Part shown: positions 47,095 to 58,806 of the stretch, in pieces
How the letters are laid out: each line of letters starts with the position of its first letter
How positions within the stretch are numbered: position 1 is the first letter of the stretch
Assembly (NCBI GenBank): GCA_012932865.1
Contig: SAXG01000039.1
Location: 124,001-188,000 of the forward strand
From: Amylostereum areolatum
Taxonomy: Eukaryota; Basidiomycota; Agaricomycetes; Russulales; Stereaceae
Reading direction: 5' to 3'
DNA: 64,000 nt
Notes under the pieces: generated by a model
Seen by the model: only the letters and a program-made list of their open reading frames with translations
The model's database searches: none
Told to the model about the DNA's origin: nothing
Made by a program: the position numbers and the translations under genes

Positions 47095-49327
47095 ATGCTT
47101 TCTTCTCGATGTTGCAGACCTCTTCGTGGTGTGTTACGTCTCCCTAAAGCGCCGTTCTCTTCTAGTTCAGCTCTCCGGGCAAACCAACCGAACGGACCTC
47201 TGGACTTAGACCCGTCCTTCCAAGCCCTGCTTCAAGATGTCGATATGTCTCTTCTGAAGCAGAAATCTAGACACCGCCTGGTCGAGGGAGAACCACAGCT
47301 TCATCGGGAACTTGAAGTGTTTCCAGCAGAAGCAGAAGGGCTTCCGTTCGAAGAGGAGGAGGAGGAGGACAGGACCACGCGCAAATCTCCTGCTGCACAT
47401 TTTGGCAGTCGGCAGGTGGGCGCAGCAATTTTGCCGCATGAGCTGCAGAAATCTATTATCTCGCTCATAGAAGGTAAGCAGCGATATATGAGGGGCTCGC
47501 GCTAATTACTGACCTTTCCGTGATATCAGCAGTCTGACAAGAACCTCCTACATAGCGATGCAACTCGTCTCTTCCACGACAAGGACCCCGAGACTTGGGA
47601 CTCATCATACGACACTCGTTACAAGTCTCGCAAGCAGGCCTCTCGCCACGCGGAAAGGGATGGAACTGCTTTCGCATCTGTGGCCCTTCCCGCCCATTAC
47701 TCGGCCATATATTCCGTCCTCAACCATACGCGACAGCGTCTTGGGCCAGAGTGGGAGGTGTACACTGTGTATGACTGGGGTGCGGGCACAGGTAGTGCCT
47801 TTTGGTCTGACATTCTGCCCTTTCGTCATAAACAACGGCTAATCATGCCTAACTACACAGGGCTGCTTCCCACGTCTTCCAGGCGGAGGACGTTTGGAAA
47901 GATTACACGACAATTGAAGAGCGCCAACTCTCGCAAAGCACCCTCAGTTCCTACGTAGCTATAGACAACCGAGAGGGCCTTACGCGGATAGGCAAACGTC
48001 TGCTCGAAGGTAGTCATCCTTTCTAACATAAACCTCCGCTCAACTGACGAGGATATTCAGACGTCGATCATTCTAACGTGCAGGTATCATGGCAGAAGTC
48101 GTTTAGGGAGGAGAATAAACTTCTTCGTCCCGAGGGTACTGGCACCGTCGCCATCTCCGCTTTCTTCCTTGCCTCCCTTCCAACTCCCCTGCACCGAAAA
48201 GAGTTTGTGAAACAGATGTGGGAGAGCGGCGCGCACACCATCGTAAGCTGCTTTTCTCCCGCCTCGCACTTGGTTAACCCATACTTTCCGCACAGGTTCT
48301 TGTCGACCACAATACGAAGTCGGGTTTTGCCAATATCAGCGAGGCAAGGGACCACCTTTTGAGGATGGGACGACGCGAAATGGAGGACCCGGAGACGACC
48401 AGTGAAATCAAGGGTGCTCACGTCGTCGCTCCTGTGAGTACTCATCTGGTGGTGTTCACTCACATACTCAATGGCTGTTTAGTGTCCCCACGACGGCCCC
48501 TGCCCTCTTTACCACTCAGACTCTTCCAATCTTCTCTGCGGTTTTAGTCAAAGAATGCAACGACCATCGTTCGTGCGTAAGACAAAACACTCCGGTGCCG
48601 GCCACGAGGACGTCGAGTATTCATATGTTGTCATCCGCCGTGGCCCAAGGCCAGCGGCACCTGAAACTCGTGTGGGGCGGCTGGGCGAGGTTGGAAAGCG
48701 GGAACAACAGAAAGAATGGGAAAAGACTGAACATGGTCGAGCTGGAGCTCCACGAAGATGCGGGGCAGACCTCGGCCAGGCCAGAAACATCGAGCGGGGA
48801 CCCGGTGCCTTTGCCCGATGCCGCCGAATACAAGCTCACTGACGAAATGCTGGCGTCCCTGCGGCAGGAGGCGTTCCACTGGCCCCGGTTGGTGTTCCCT
48901 CCCATGAAACGCAGCGGCCACATCATCCTCGACGTCTGCGCACCCGAAGGTAAAAATATATCTTCCCTTACCTCGCTTTCGGCACTCATCCCGTCCCCCT
49001 CCACATTGACAGGTCAAATCATCCGGATGACTATCCCGAAGTCGCAGGGCAAGCAGCCGTACTATGACGCGCGCAAATCGGACTGGGGCTGATATCTTCC
49101 CGCACGAGCCGAAGAACCCGTCGCAAGTGCGCTACCAGCCCGTTCGCGCTAAACTCCAAGGGGGTACGACACCCACCAAGGCGCCGACATTGGCAAGCGC
49201 GGAAAGAAGGCTCCCTTGGAGCCCTGAGACCAGCTTACACCCGGCTCGCGAACGAGATCCAGGTGACGAAAAAGCAAGCCAGGAGAAACAAGGCGGTGAG
49301 GCGACCCTAGTCTCGGATGGAAGATGA
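47095..49327 (+). CDS. RSM22: RSM22-type mitoribosome assembly methyltransferase-like protein (frame displacements)
   Basis: Rsm22/METTL17 acts on the mitochondrial small ribosomal subunit. The start ATG 47095 gives a basic presequence ([20 protein letters not shown]). The body has [33 protein letters not shown] and [13 protein letters not shown] (SAM-binding motif I). Later come [30 protein letters not shown] and a cysteine motif [12 protein letters not shown]...LLCGFSQR, matching the metal-cluster cysteines of this family. Further on, [13 protein letters not shown] passes into [13 protein letters not shown] only if one A of the run at 48721-48724 is skipped. The end [28 protein letters not shown] is clear, but after about 49165 likely coding words ([35 protein letters not shown]) sit in other frames, so the true stop is uncertain (49308-49310 or 49325-49327). 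At least six introns. Confidence 0.88.
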
Positions 49328-49613
49328 TACCTCGAAAGTACTTATAATCATTGCACCGCTTTCCGGACACCACCACCACCGTCGTGACCATCCTACCTCC
49401 TCGGCACTGCTTGCTTTTCCATGTCTTAACATAGACATACGGCTACCGGCATAACCTACCACCACTCGCTTTGTTTTCTGCTATCAAATGCTTCACCCAC
49501 CGCACTGCTGAATTGTAACATCAAAACCGGGGTATATGTACTACTCATCTCACAGCGTCATAAAAATCATGTCAACGTGCCACAATAATGTACACGATCG
49601 AAGGTGAAAGGTA

Positions 49614-52045
49614 TTATAGAGTAAATGCTCTAATGGGGTAAGCTAAACATCGCTCAGTGGTCGTACATTGTCCTAAGATTGAGAATATATAGGGTGGAGA
49701 TGGAGCAAAGGATACATGTGTGGTTCGCTCTAAATCGGGCCTTGACGTTTTCGTCTTCAATTTGCGGAGTTTGCGCAAAAGGTCCTGAAAAAGGGTTGAG
49801 CATGCGAGTGAAAATGCAGACAAGGTGAGAGACCAACCTGCACTTCTTCAGGCTTAAGCGTGCCGCAGTGGCTCGCCTCCTGAACGTCATCCTCGATGCT
49901 CTCCAAAATATCGCCAATAAGATCGCGATAGTCGACACCGAAAAGTTGGTCAGCTTGGCCGCACGGCGACGGCGCGCCTGGAAGGAGACCATTTCCGGCT
50001 CGGGAGAGGAGGGCAAGGCCATATTGAACTGCGATGCGAGTGAAAGGTTGGAAGCCCGCGCGGGCAGCGAGCGCCGGCGCTCGGAACGCACGGAGCTGGT
50101 ATCGGGAACTTCACTTGGCGCGGTGTCCTCCGCCTCGAAAGGCGCGGCCGGGGGTACCTCGTCGCGCGTGAGGTATTGATGGATCTCGGCGATAGACTCC
50201 CTATCGTCCTGCGACAAATGCCACTGCGTGAGCGACGTTGTTCCGCGGCAGAATGAATGGGGAGGCGTACCCTATCTATGATGTCATTCAACGAGTTCAA
50301 CGAGTGTCGGTATTGCATGTAGACGGAGGACGCGTGATGCGATGCGCGCAGCGAGGTGCCATCTTCTTCGTGTACGCCGGCCAATAGATTTTGCGTGGAC
50401 TCGTTCGAGTAGACACTAGAGCGATGACTCCTTGTGGAACGGCCCTTGTTGATGTACGCACTTTGGTTGACGTTGCGACCGGTGGGGGACGACGGACCAG
50501 CGGGAAGCGAAGATTGGCGCTCGGGAGGGACCACACGAGCCGGGGTTGCCGCGACGGGGGAGTTGCGGGTACGATAGAGGGTCTGGGGAGGTTGTACGCC
50601 GAACATCTATAAGAGTCACGAGCAAGGGGGTGAGCCGGGGCGACGGTGAGAAGGAAAAGAGGGAGGGGTGGGAGGTGCGTACCTTCTCCATCTTTATGGC
50701 CCGTCGAACGTTAATGGCTTTCTCATGGTCGTCGAGATCAGCCTTCACTCTATCGTGCTCGTCGAGCCAGCGACTTTTCATCTCTGCTGCCGAACTGCTT
50801 CGTCTGCGTAGACGTCGCCAGGCCTTGGGATCCGTGGTAGGCGTTTCGAGGGTGGGGGACGAAGGAAGCGGGAGGGAAGTGTCTGTGTTAAAGGAGCCGA
50901 TGACAAGGTCTGTGGGGACGCGAGAGCCGAGGAAACGATGCAATTTTGCGAGGCGGTCCCGTTTGCGTCTACGTTCGTCCTCTGCGCGGTCCTGGGAGGA
51001 CATGGAAAGGGAGAGAGAAGGCGACGAAGGGGAGTAAGGCGACGACCGGCGTCCGGACGGTTCTTCGCCAAAGTAGGAACCGGCGTCGGTCTCGCTCCCC
51101 GACTCCTCGTCCTCGTGCTCCCGTCCGTGACCGTCCGGCAATCCCCCCGCGTCCTCTTCGTCCGAGAGATCAATGAACGACGCTCGTCCGCTGCCCACGC
51201 TCGTTCTGCTCCCCCGCCGTTGCCAGCTCTCAGCATCCTCTCTGAACACCGCGATTTCCAGCGGGCTCGGAGGCGCAGAGTACCGACGCGTGTCCCCCGG
51301 GGACGTGGGCGAAACCGGGGATTGATGGGACGACCAGCCACGGGTCGGCGATCCTATCCCCTCCGCAACCGAGAACGCTCCACGATGGTGCTTCCCGTAT
51401 CCCACAGGGACATTTAGCGCGGTACGCTTCGACCCAGGCTGAGACTCGCACTGCCGCGCCATCGACGCTAGAGGCGGCGGCGTCTGTCCAAGCAGTTGGG
51501 TCAATTTCCGCGACTTCCTGACCAGATCGGCCCGCTCCTGCGCGCTGAGGTAGTTGGTCGTCGGAGGTATGTGGCCAACGGGTGAAGCACTTCTCGATTT
51601 GGTCGACGTTTGCAGCTCGGCGCGAAGGTAGGGGCCCTGCGGCGAAGAAGAAGAGGGCGAGGAGCGGGGAAGGGAGGTGGACGATGGATTTGCGGAGCTA
51701 GGTCGCTTGAAGTGCGGTTTGGGCGATGACGGAAGCGGAGGCTTGCGGGCGTTGCGGGAACTCTGAATTGGATGGAATATGAGCGTGTGGGGTAGCGCTC
51801 GCGTGGGGTGGGCCACGCACCGGTGAGTATGTGTCCACGCGCATGTCTTGTTTCCTGTTTTTGACGAGGTGCTGCGTATGTAATGAAGTGAAGGTTTCTT
51901 CGGACGTGCGAGGGCGTGCATAACTGCTGTTGGCGTCTACCGGAAAGACAGGTGTAGTGGGGGAAGTCATGTCGATGAACGAGTCGCGTCGAGCGTCGCG
52001 GTCGAGTTTGCTGTGATCCAAGTGCTTTGGGCGTGAGGAGGGCAT
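49614..52045 (-). CDS. Large disordered protein of unknown function
   Basis: The start ATG 52045 gives MPSSRPKHLDHSKLDRDARR. Four or more exons give roughly 700 residues, mostly Ser, Pro and Arg-rich with acidic patches, without a known domain. Two short ordered-looking motifs stand out: RADLVRKSRKLTQLLGQTPPP (about 51470-51530) and DRLAKLHRFLGSRVPTDLV (about 50890-50960). Both follow a pattern of basic residues, L, three residues, LG and P. A helical piece near the end, FGVDYRDLIGDILESIEDDVQ followed by VQDLLRKLRKLKTK, may be a binding segment. The repeated Ser-Pro and Arg-x-x-Ser sites suggest regulation by kinases. The stop is at 49614-49616. I do not recognise the family; the long clean frames with matching splice sites make the gene credible. 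Confidence 0.7.
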
Positions 52046-53042
52046 CGGTGAGAAAGCAAGTTCAAGTGGGGAGAAAGAGAAGGAAGAGAAAATGTCGAGG
52101 AGAGAAAACGAAAGTAGGTTAGAGTAATAGGAGAAGAAGAGGAGACCAGGGCCGCCGCCTAGGACCAGAGTTAGCAGGGCCGCCACTGGCACGGACAACC
52201 GCCCCTCGCCCGCCGAAACACCAAATTCATCCTCTCCCGATCGTCGCAAGCTCCCCTCTCTGCTCAAAAGTTGACCGCACGACCGCCCTTGAAGTTGCCA
52301 GCAAGTTCTCTCCCTTCGTCACTTTTTTTACCCAACTCTGTTCACAATTCAGGTAGCCTTTCCCCGGTCACCCCGTCGGCAGAAGACTCCACACTTGCCG
52401 TGTGGCCCATGCCCTCTTCTGTCTCACATCTGCTGCACCCTGTCGTTGCGAAGGGGAACGTGCAACTTCGGCCATAAAACGTATTATTTACAGCTTGATT
52501 GCACGGAGATGAAGGTGCACAGCCATGCCCTCGCCTCCGGACCCATGATGCGTGATGCCGCGGATCTCTCCATGCAACGATCCCGATCCTCGTCGCTCAT
52601 TGTCGTCGAGCGCGACGGCACCCAAGAGCCGTTCGCGTTGTCACTCGAGCTCACCACGTCAAAATAAACGTGCTTGCATGATTGGCGTGGATCCGCGCGT
52701 GCGACCCGCGCGATTGGCTCCCGACGTCGGTCACAACTGCAGCCCGCTTCTCAGCCTATTCCATTCCTCGAACGGCCATACGACGATTGGACCGGCATCT
52801 ATCACGGCTCAGTTATGTGGATGAAGCGCTCCAACCTCGGTCATAGACGGTCGTAAGAATCTCCCCCGCACCCAAGGGCCAAGCCGCACCATTCCAAGTT
52901 CCATGTTTTTATGTAAGGACAGCAAAACGCAGAACCAATCATCCGACGAACCTCGGTGCGGAGGACAAAATATCCAACCATCTCCATGCGCATGAGGGAC
53001 CGGAAAAAGGAACAAGGAGTCAAGGACGCAGCTGCATGCAAC
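52046..53042. other. 1 kb intergenic, no supported gene
   Basis: Promoter side of the disordered-protein gene (GT- and GA-rich near 52050-52150) and 3' side of DCTN6. Open frames on both strands are short and without motifs. Confidence 0.5.
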
Positions 53043-53775
53043 TCACTCGCCACGGTCACGCCCCGTGCCCGTGTGTGCCTCTCCCCTTCGCAAACGATTG
53101 AACTTGGGCAACGTCTCGCGCAGGTATTCGGCATGCTTCCGCCTCAGATCCGCCTCCTGCACCTTCCCCCGCCCGCTCCACGTTCTGCGCTCAGAAGTCG
53201 GCCCATAGATCACCGTGTACTCGTCCAGAACCTCGTCCTCGGTCGGCACGACGAGGCAGCCTGGGCCGATAACGCAATAGGAAGAGACGCGCACCGTGTG
53301 GTGTACGCGCGCGCGCGTCGAGATGGTGTTGAAATTGCCGATGGAGGTGGCTTCGACGCCTGTGATGCGGGGCGTTGGTTGGTGGTTCGGGCTCGGGAAG
53401 CGAGGGAAAGAAGGGAAACGCACGACAGCCGATCTCGAACAGGTTGTCGTCGCCAATGCGCATGACTTCTTTACGTCTGTGTGTGACAAGCATGAGCGGG
53501 GCGACGGAAGCAACTATGAGAGGCGGACGCACCTGTTCACGATGATGGTAGACTCCTCGATGATGCACCCAGAACCGATCACTATAGGACCTCCAATGGC
53601 GAATACCGCAGCTTTAGGATGCACAATGGTACCTAGAGATATGCATCGTCAGTATCGAAAGATTGCTTAGCAGTCAACGGTACCGACCCGAGCCAATAGT
53701 GATGTCGCCTTTCAGATCAACATCCTGGCAAACGACGGCCTTCGAGTGGATTGTGAATTTATCTCGCCTGTACAT
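53043..53775 (-). CDS. DCTN6: Dynactin subunit 6 (p27)
   Basis: DCTN6 sits in the pointed-end complex of dynactin, the cofactor for dynein motors. The sequence is a left-handed beta-helix of hexapeptide repeats. It reads DKFTIHSKAVVCQDVDLKGD and ITIGSG, then the turns VHPKAAVFAIGGPIVIGSG and IIEESTI. After these come RIGDDNLFEIGCR, VEATSIGNFNTISTRARVHH, TVRVSSYCVIGPGCLVV and LDEYTVIYGPTSERR. The end, HAEYLRETLPKFNRLR, matches the closing helix. Short introns interrupt it near 53410-53450, 53475-53530 and 53635-53690. ATG 53775 (MYRRDKF) is the nearest start but an extra small upstream exon is possible. The stop is TGA at 53043-53045. Confidence 0.88.
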
Positions 53776-54244
53776 ACAGTGAATACGTGGACTTAGAGCC
53801 GATAGGAGACATGGACTGACAGAGGTGGCATCGAGAGGTGGTAGCGTTTTGGTAGCGTTCAAGTTGTCATGGCCGTTGTGATGAAGGAATGTTGTATGTC
53901 CACGAGGCTCGCACGTTGTGGCGTCAAATCCGCGTCCGTCGCCGAGTATCGACCTCACTGCCTACAACGATAAGGTGAACAGCACACAACTTCGCGAGTG
54001 TCAGAATGAAGGTATAGAGCATGCACATGCGAATATTAATATCTACTTGTACGCGTGCTGCAAGTTGTCCTAAGTACTTATATACGTAGTAGATATAATG
54101 AATGCATGATGAACTCCCCCAAGCCAACCCTACCAAAAAGAAAAGCAATAAAGGAGATGTGCGTATGCGTATGCTATGTATAGTACAGACGATGCTGAAT
54201 GCAAGATGTAAATGTACAAAGTATCCGGAAGCGATTGGTGTATA
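53776..54244. other. Intergenic, AT-richer
   Basis: 469 bp upstream of DCTN6 and downstream of Nvj2. TATATAC-type words occur around 54080-54110. No gene is supported. Confidence 0.45.
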
Positions 54245-57200
54245 TCATGCCCGCATCGAGATATTTCGAGGTGGTAATGGTGGAGGCGCGGGGCTTGCGG
54301 GGGGACTCGTGGACATCTGCGACGCACCCTCTGTACTTCTCTGTTCACTGCCACCTTCTGCTCCATTCGGCGAAGACCGCGCGGCGCGCTGCTGCTCATC
54401 CTTGGACGCGATGAATTTGAGCGCTGCCGACGCAAGCGACGACGCGTCAAAGATCGACCCCGCCCGCTGAGGAGTTGTGGGGACATTCCGTGGCGATGAG
54501 CCCAGTGATGCCACTCCTGAGGCATCCGGCAAAGGACCCGTCCCCGTCTCAGGCGTGCGCGGGTCCTCTGAATCGGTTTGTTGTCTCTCTCCATTCTGTT
54601 CCGAATTCGACGTCGACCTCCACAGCCTATACATGCTCTGGATACCTCCCGCCGCAGGCTTTTCCGGGGTCGGCGGGCGCGGGGGGACGGGGGCGACGTG
54701 ACCCATAGACTGTACCTCGCCCTTGTGGCTCGCGTGGATGCCGGGGATCATCATCGACTTGAGCTGCTGTGGCTGGGTACGCACGGGAGAGGAAGGTGTA
54801 GGTGGCGTGAGGGGAGTCGGAGGCGATATTATCGTGGTCGGTAATTCAGCCCTGTTAACGGAGGCAGGGGGAGGGGCTCGCCATAAGTCCCGTCCCGCGT
54901 CCAGGAGAACCAGGACTAGCAGGATCAGACTTTCCATGGTGGTTCAGAGAGGACGAGGATGGTGGAAGCCCGTCTGGGGATGCTGTGGAACCCGATCCCC
55001 GGGACGACTTGCTGGTCGTTCGCCCTCGTGGTGGATCGGAAAGAGGTATCGGTATAGATGCCGAGGTTGTAGATGTCGTGAAAGAAATGGTGGACTCGTG
55101 CGAAGACTCACTGGCCAACGTCGCCTCTTCACCGCGGTCGGAATACACCGACACTGACGCATCGAGTGCAGGATCTGAAATCCGGCGAGGTAAAGTAGGG
55201 TAATCCTCCTGTGCCTTGGGCTCCTGGTGATGGAGTCGTCGTTCGTTGACTGCCGCGCGCATGTCTGCGTAGCTCGTCTTCACTCGCTGTGAAGGTGTAC
55301 CTCCGGTATCAGAGCGAGAGCCGTCGTCCCCTCCGTCCGGTGTGTCATCCGCCGACATCGTGCCATCGTGGTCCTTCTTCTTCGACATGCCCCAGTTGAG
55401 TGCCCATTTGCCTTTAGGCGCGTTCTGCTTGGACCTTAGGGTGGCAAACAAAGAAGACTGCGTGGAGGACGCATTCGACTTCGTCGACTTCATCGACTTG
55501 ACCGATTTGGAGTCCGTATTGTTACGAGCTTTATCCAAAGAAGGCGTAGGGGAGAGAGAACGTGTGGAGTGCGAAGGAGAAGGCGCCCGACCTTGACGAG
55601 CAGAGAGAAATGTCTTCTTTTTCTTCTTGCTTGACGTCGACGAACCGCTGCTAGGTTTATGCTCGAGGCTCCAATGGTGCGAATGCCGTTTGATGTTCCT
55701 CTGACTTGATGAATTTGGCAGGTAATGGCTCGGGCTCGTCCACGAGATCGGAGTCAGGTATCAGATGTTCTGGAACTTCGTTCTCAGCGCTGTGTCGACG
55801 ATGAAATAACAAACGTTTATGCACAGAGGAATGTGACGATGAGGAGCTGGAGGAGGTGGGAGAAAAGGCTGTTGCGGTTCGATGCGGGGACGCGGGAGAC
55901 TGCGGTTCGTGTGTGGTATCTCGCATCGCGCCCGTCGACCGCGAACGGTGAATGGGGCGCGGCCCAAGGGTTTCTTTTGCAGAAGAAGTGGGTTCGATGG
56001 TGGGGGGAGGGGCAGAGATCGTCGACATATCGTCGGCGAGAGGTGGAGCCTCAGGTTTGTCGTCTTCAGCAGTCTGCTCGTCTTTCCTCCGATCTTGTCT
56101 TTGTGCATCAGGCCAGATCCCACCGCGATGCATGAAGGGGAGAACTATCGAAGAAAGAGATATCATCCATGTTTGGCATTACCACGGACTCCAGGATCTA
56201 GACCGAGAGGTCATTACGCATATATCGATGCCAACGAAAACAACTCACGATCTCCTTTAGCCGCGATTCGATGGTATGCAGAATCATGTTCCATGTTATT
56301 TGACGATCGCTCACGACGGGTTCGACATTGAGTACCATCCGTGGCATAGTCGTAAACGCATACCAAATGCGACTGCTCGGTGGTCGCTTAACCCGAATGA
56401 CCATGTTGCCGTCCAACTCGCGGAGGAACAGCCGCAAGAGTAAGCTTGACCGTATACGGCTTGAACCGTCCACCGAGTGGGATGTTCGCCACAGTTTCGA
56501 TGGTGAATACGCATTTCGCCTTTGTACTGCACGCGAATCTCGAGCGCGGCGTCGCCCTCCTTTGTGAGCTCCTTCAACATTGGCTTGCTGAGCGTGAACG
56601 GGGTATTGCCCATCGAGACTTCCTTTACGACGATCTCGTCTAGGAAGTTGGGCCGCTTCACCTTGGATAGTTTCTTCATGAGACGACCGATGATGTATGA
56701 CTCGAGAGCATCCGTGTTGTAATAGCTGTAGAAGATGCGACCTATCAGGGCGTTGAGCCAACGCATGGGGATAACGTCCGGTTGTTCGTCCAGGGTTGAT
56801 ACGAGATTGTTCATGTCCGCGGGCGAGAAAACGGGTGCAAGGGGAGATAAGGCAGGGGTATTGGGTGGATATTCGGACCCATGGATGAGGGCGAAATACC
56901 AATCCTCCATCTCGAAGTTGGATCGGACGAACATGAACCAAGGCGTTGTCGGATCGAGCGCCTCCTCCCTGGCGGCCTCGCGTTTCCTCTCTTCCTCCAC
57001 CAGCCGCTCTCGCTCTCGCTGCCTCTTCTTCGCACTCTTCCCGCCCCTTTCCGTGGCAATTTGATCGATATCCTCCTTCGATAACCGCATTTCCTTGGTG
57101 ACACTCGGCATGCTCCCGTCATCGCCCTCGGCCTTCGGCTTGGGCTTGAGACAGATAGCGTTGCGTTTGGCGTAGAGTTCTCCGTCAAGGAGACCCTCGG

Positions 57201-57654
57201 GGTATATGACTACTTCGTAGTCGCTAAGCTGGATCACGGCGTCGCATTCGGTCATCGCCTCGTCCTCGTAGAGATAAAGAACCTTGCCCTTGAGAACGGC
57301 ATACCACATATCGCGCGGACGCGATTTCTTCGGGTCCTTGGAGCGAGATTCAACCCAGGACTTCATGAGTGAGACGTAAGTTGCCGTCGAAAGGCTGCTC
57401 CTCAAAGGTCCGGCGGACGGTCAACCATGATTTGCGGACCTTCGGCACGTCTGGGGGCGGAGGTGACGAGTCGGTATACGGAGGGGGTACATCGTCCACT
57501 TTCTGGAGGGAGGCTCTTCGCTTCTTCTGGACGTCAAAGTCGCCGACTGGGAACGGATGTGTAGATAGTGATGCAGACGAAGGCGACGACGAGGAGGGGA
57601 AGGAAGGTCAAGCCTCCGAGGACGTAGGCGTATACGATAGCCCTGAAAGACATG
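54245..57654 (-). CDS. NVJ2: Nvj2/TEX2-type lipid-transfer protein (membrane anchor, PH, SMP)
   Basis: Nvj2 works at ER-vacuole and ER-Golgi contacts and moves lipids. The start ATG 57654 opens with a membrane anchor ([21 protein letters not shown]). A PH domain follows at about 56.88-57.36 kb ([39 protein letters not shown]), split by a long basic insert ([18 protein letters not shown]). The SMP domain lies at about 56.15-56.80 kb: [60 protein letters not shown]. After the SMP end ([18 protein letters not shown]) comes a tail of about 550 residues, Ser/Pro-rich and unstructured, down to NISMRA and TGA at 54245-54247. Few introns. The anchor, PH and SMP order is that of the Nvj2 family; the long tail is fungal and variable. 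Confidence 0.88.
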
Positions 57655-57988
57655 GCGCCGTCGTGGCGATGTTGGGCGGGGGAGTTGGCTTGCAAGGAGT
57701 GAGCGAAAGGAGAGGACACGTCGACGGATGACAAGAGATGCAGAACCAAGCCGGCAGCGCGCTCAGCCTGCGTCGAGGCGGACCAGCGCTCTCCGTAATA
57801 TTAAACTTTCTCACGCTCGTCCTTTCTCGACGTCATCCTCGCCGCACTCTCTCGAATGCATCGATTCTACCTGAAAAATTGTACGATAACATAGATTATG
57901 CGCGGGATACAAGTGCGTGTAGGACGTGAAGGTCGCACAATACACGATACGTAGAATGAGGATATGAACGACCCGGCGCCGACTGCCA
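57655..57988. promoter_or_regulatory. Nvj2 promoter region
   Basis: 334 bp between Nvj2 and the unknown gene upstream, both read leftward. No TATA box stands out and no frame is supported. Confidence 0.35.
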
Positions 57989-58806
57989 TCACCGCCAATG
58001 CCGTGGCCTTCGTCTCACCACAATCGTGCGGGAAAACCACCCTCTTCGCACCTGTTCGTCTAGAGTCGGAAGAACTGCGCGCCAGTGTCCGTTCGCGTAC
58101 TCCCATTTGCGTGCGAGCGGTCGCGGTTTTGCGAGTAATGGCGGGTACACATCATTCGCGACGGGATACGACGGCACAACAAGGCGTTGGCCGAAGCACG
58201 CGTCCTGGAGAGGAACCCAACATGAGGATTCTCGAGATTCGGTGTCGCAGGGTGTGATGATGATGGTGGGTATCGCGGGGCTTGCGTTCCGAAGGATCAG
58301 AGGCTCGTCCCCCTGTAAAATCAAGTAAGCTCCAGTGCATGCACATAGCGATTCCGGCGTACGGGTGACGGAACGTTTTTCCCGTCCGAGAAATCCGATG
58401 AGGATGAAGCTATTTGGGAAGGTGGCCTCTCCATCTGTTATAATTATTTATGAGCAAGTGCGGACGGAAAGAAGAGCATGGGGTACGTACCGACGCGTTC
58501 TCTGAAAACTCTAGCTCGGCGAAGAAGTGTGCCATCGTGTCGAATTCGCTCTGGACTGTCGCCTGCACAGCTCTGCATACGGGGGCCAGTGCGCCGCCAC
58601 AGACCCCCGCGACTTCCCGCCAAGGCAAGCGCGGCGGTGCGGGCAAGAAGAAAGCATAAACAGCTTCAACATTTATTGACTGCAAAACGATCAACACACA
58701 GTAATCGACAGCAGCAATGAATACGTACAATGGCATCCCCCTCTTCAAGATCCACCAATGACACGCTGCGGTCTCCAGAAGACCGCGAGAGGAGCGCCCT
58801 AAACAT
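57989..58806 (-). CDS. Unrecognised protein of about 220 residues
   Basis: The start ATG 58806 gives MFRALLSRSSGDRSVSLVDL. Introns with GTACGT donors at about 58737 and 58490 connect to FFLPAPPRLPWREVAGVCGG, CRAVQATVQSEFDTMAHFFAELEF and then MERPPSQIASSSSD. A third intron (GTACGCC to TTTACAG) leads to GDEPLILRNASPAIPTIIITP, LPTLDEQVRRGWFSRT and a basic end RRRPRHWR with TGA at 57989-57991. The middle segment looks helical and ordered, the rest mixed. Frames agree across all three introns. I do not recognise a family and suggest no function. It reads toward Nvj2. Confidence 0.6.

Noticed and set aside
50416..51341. Several plus- and minus-strand frames of 150-190 codons
   Set aside because: Alternate frames of the disordered-protein gene, whose codon structure and splice sites favour the minus-strand frame given.
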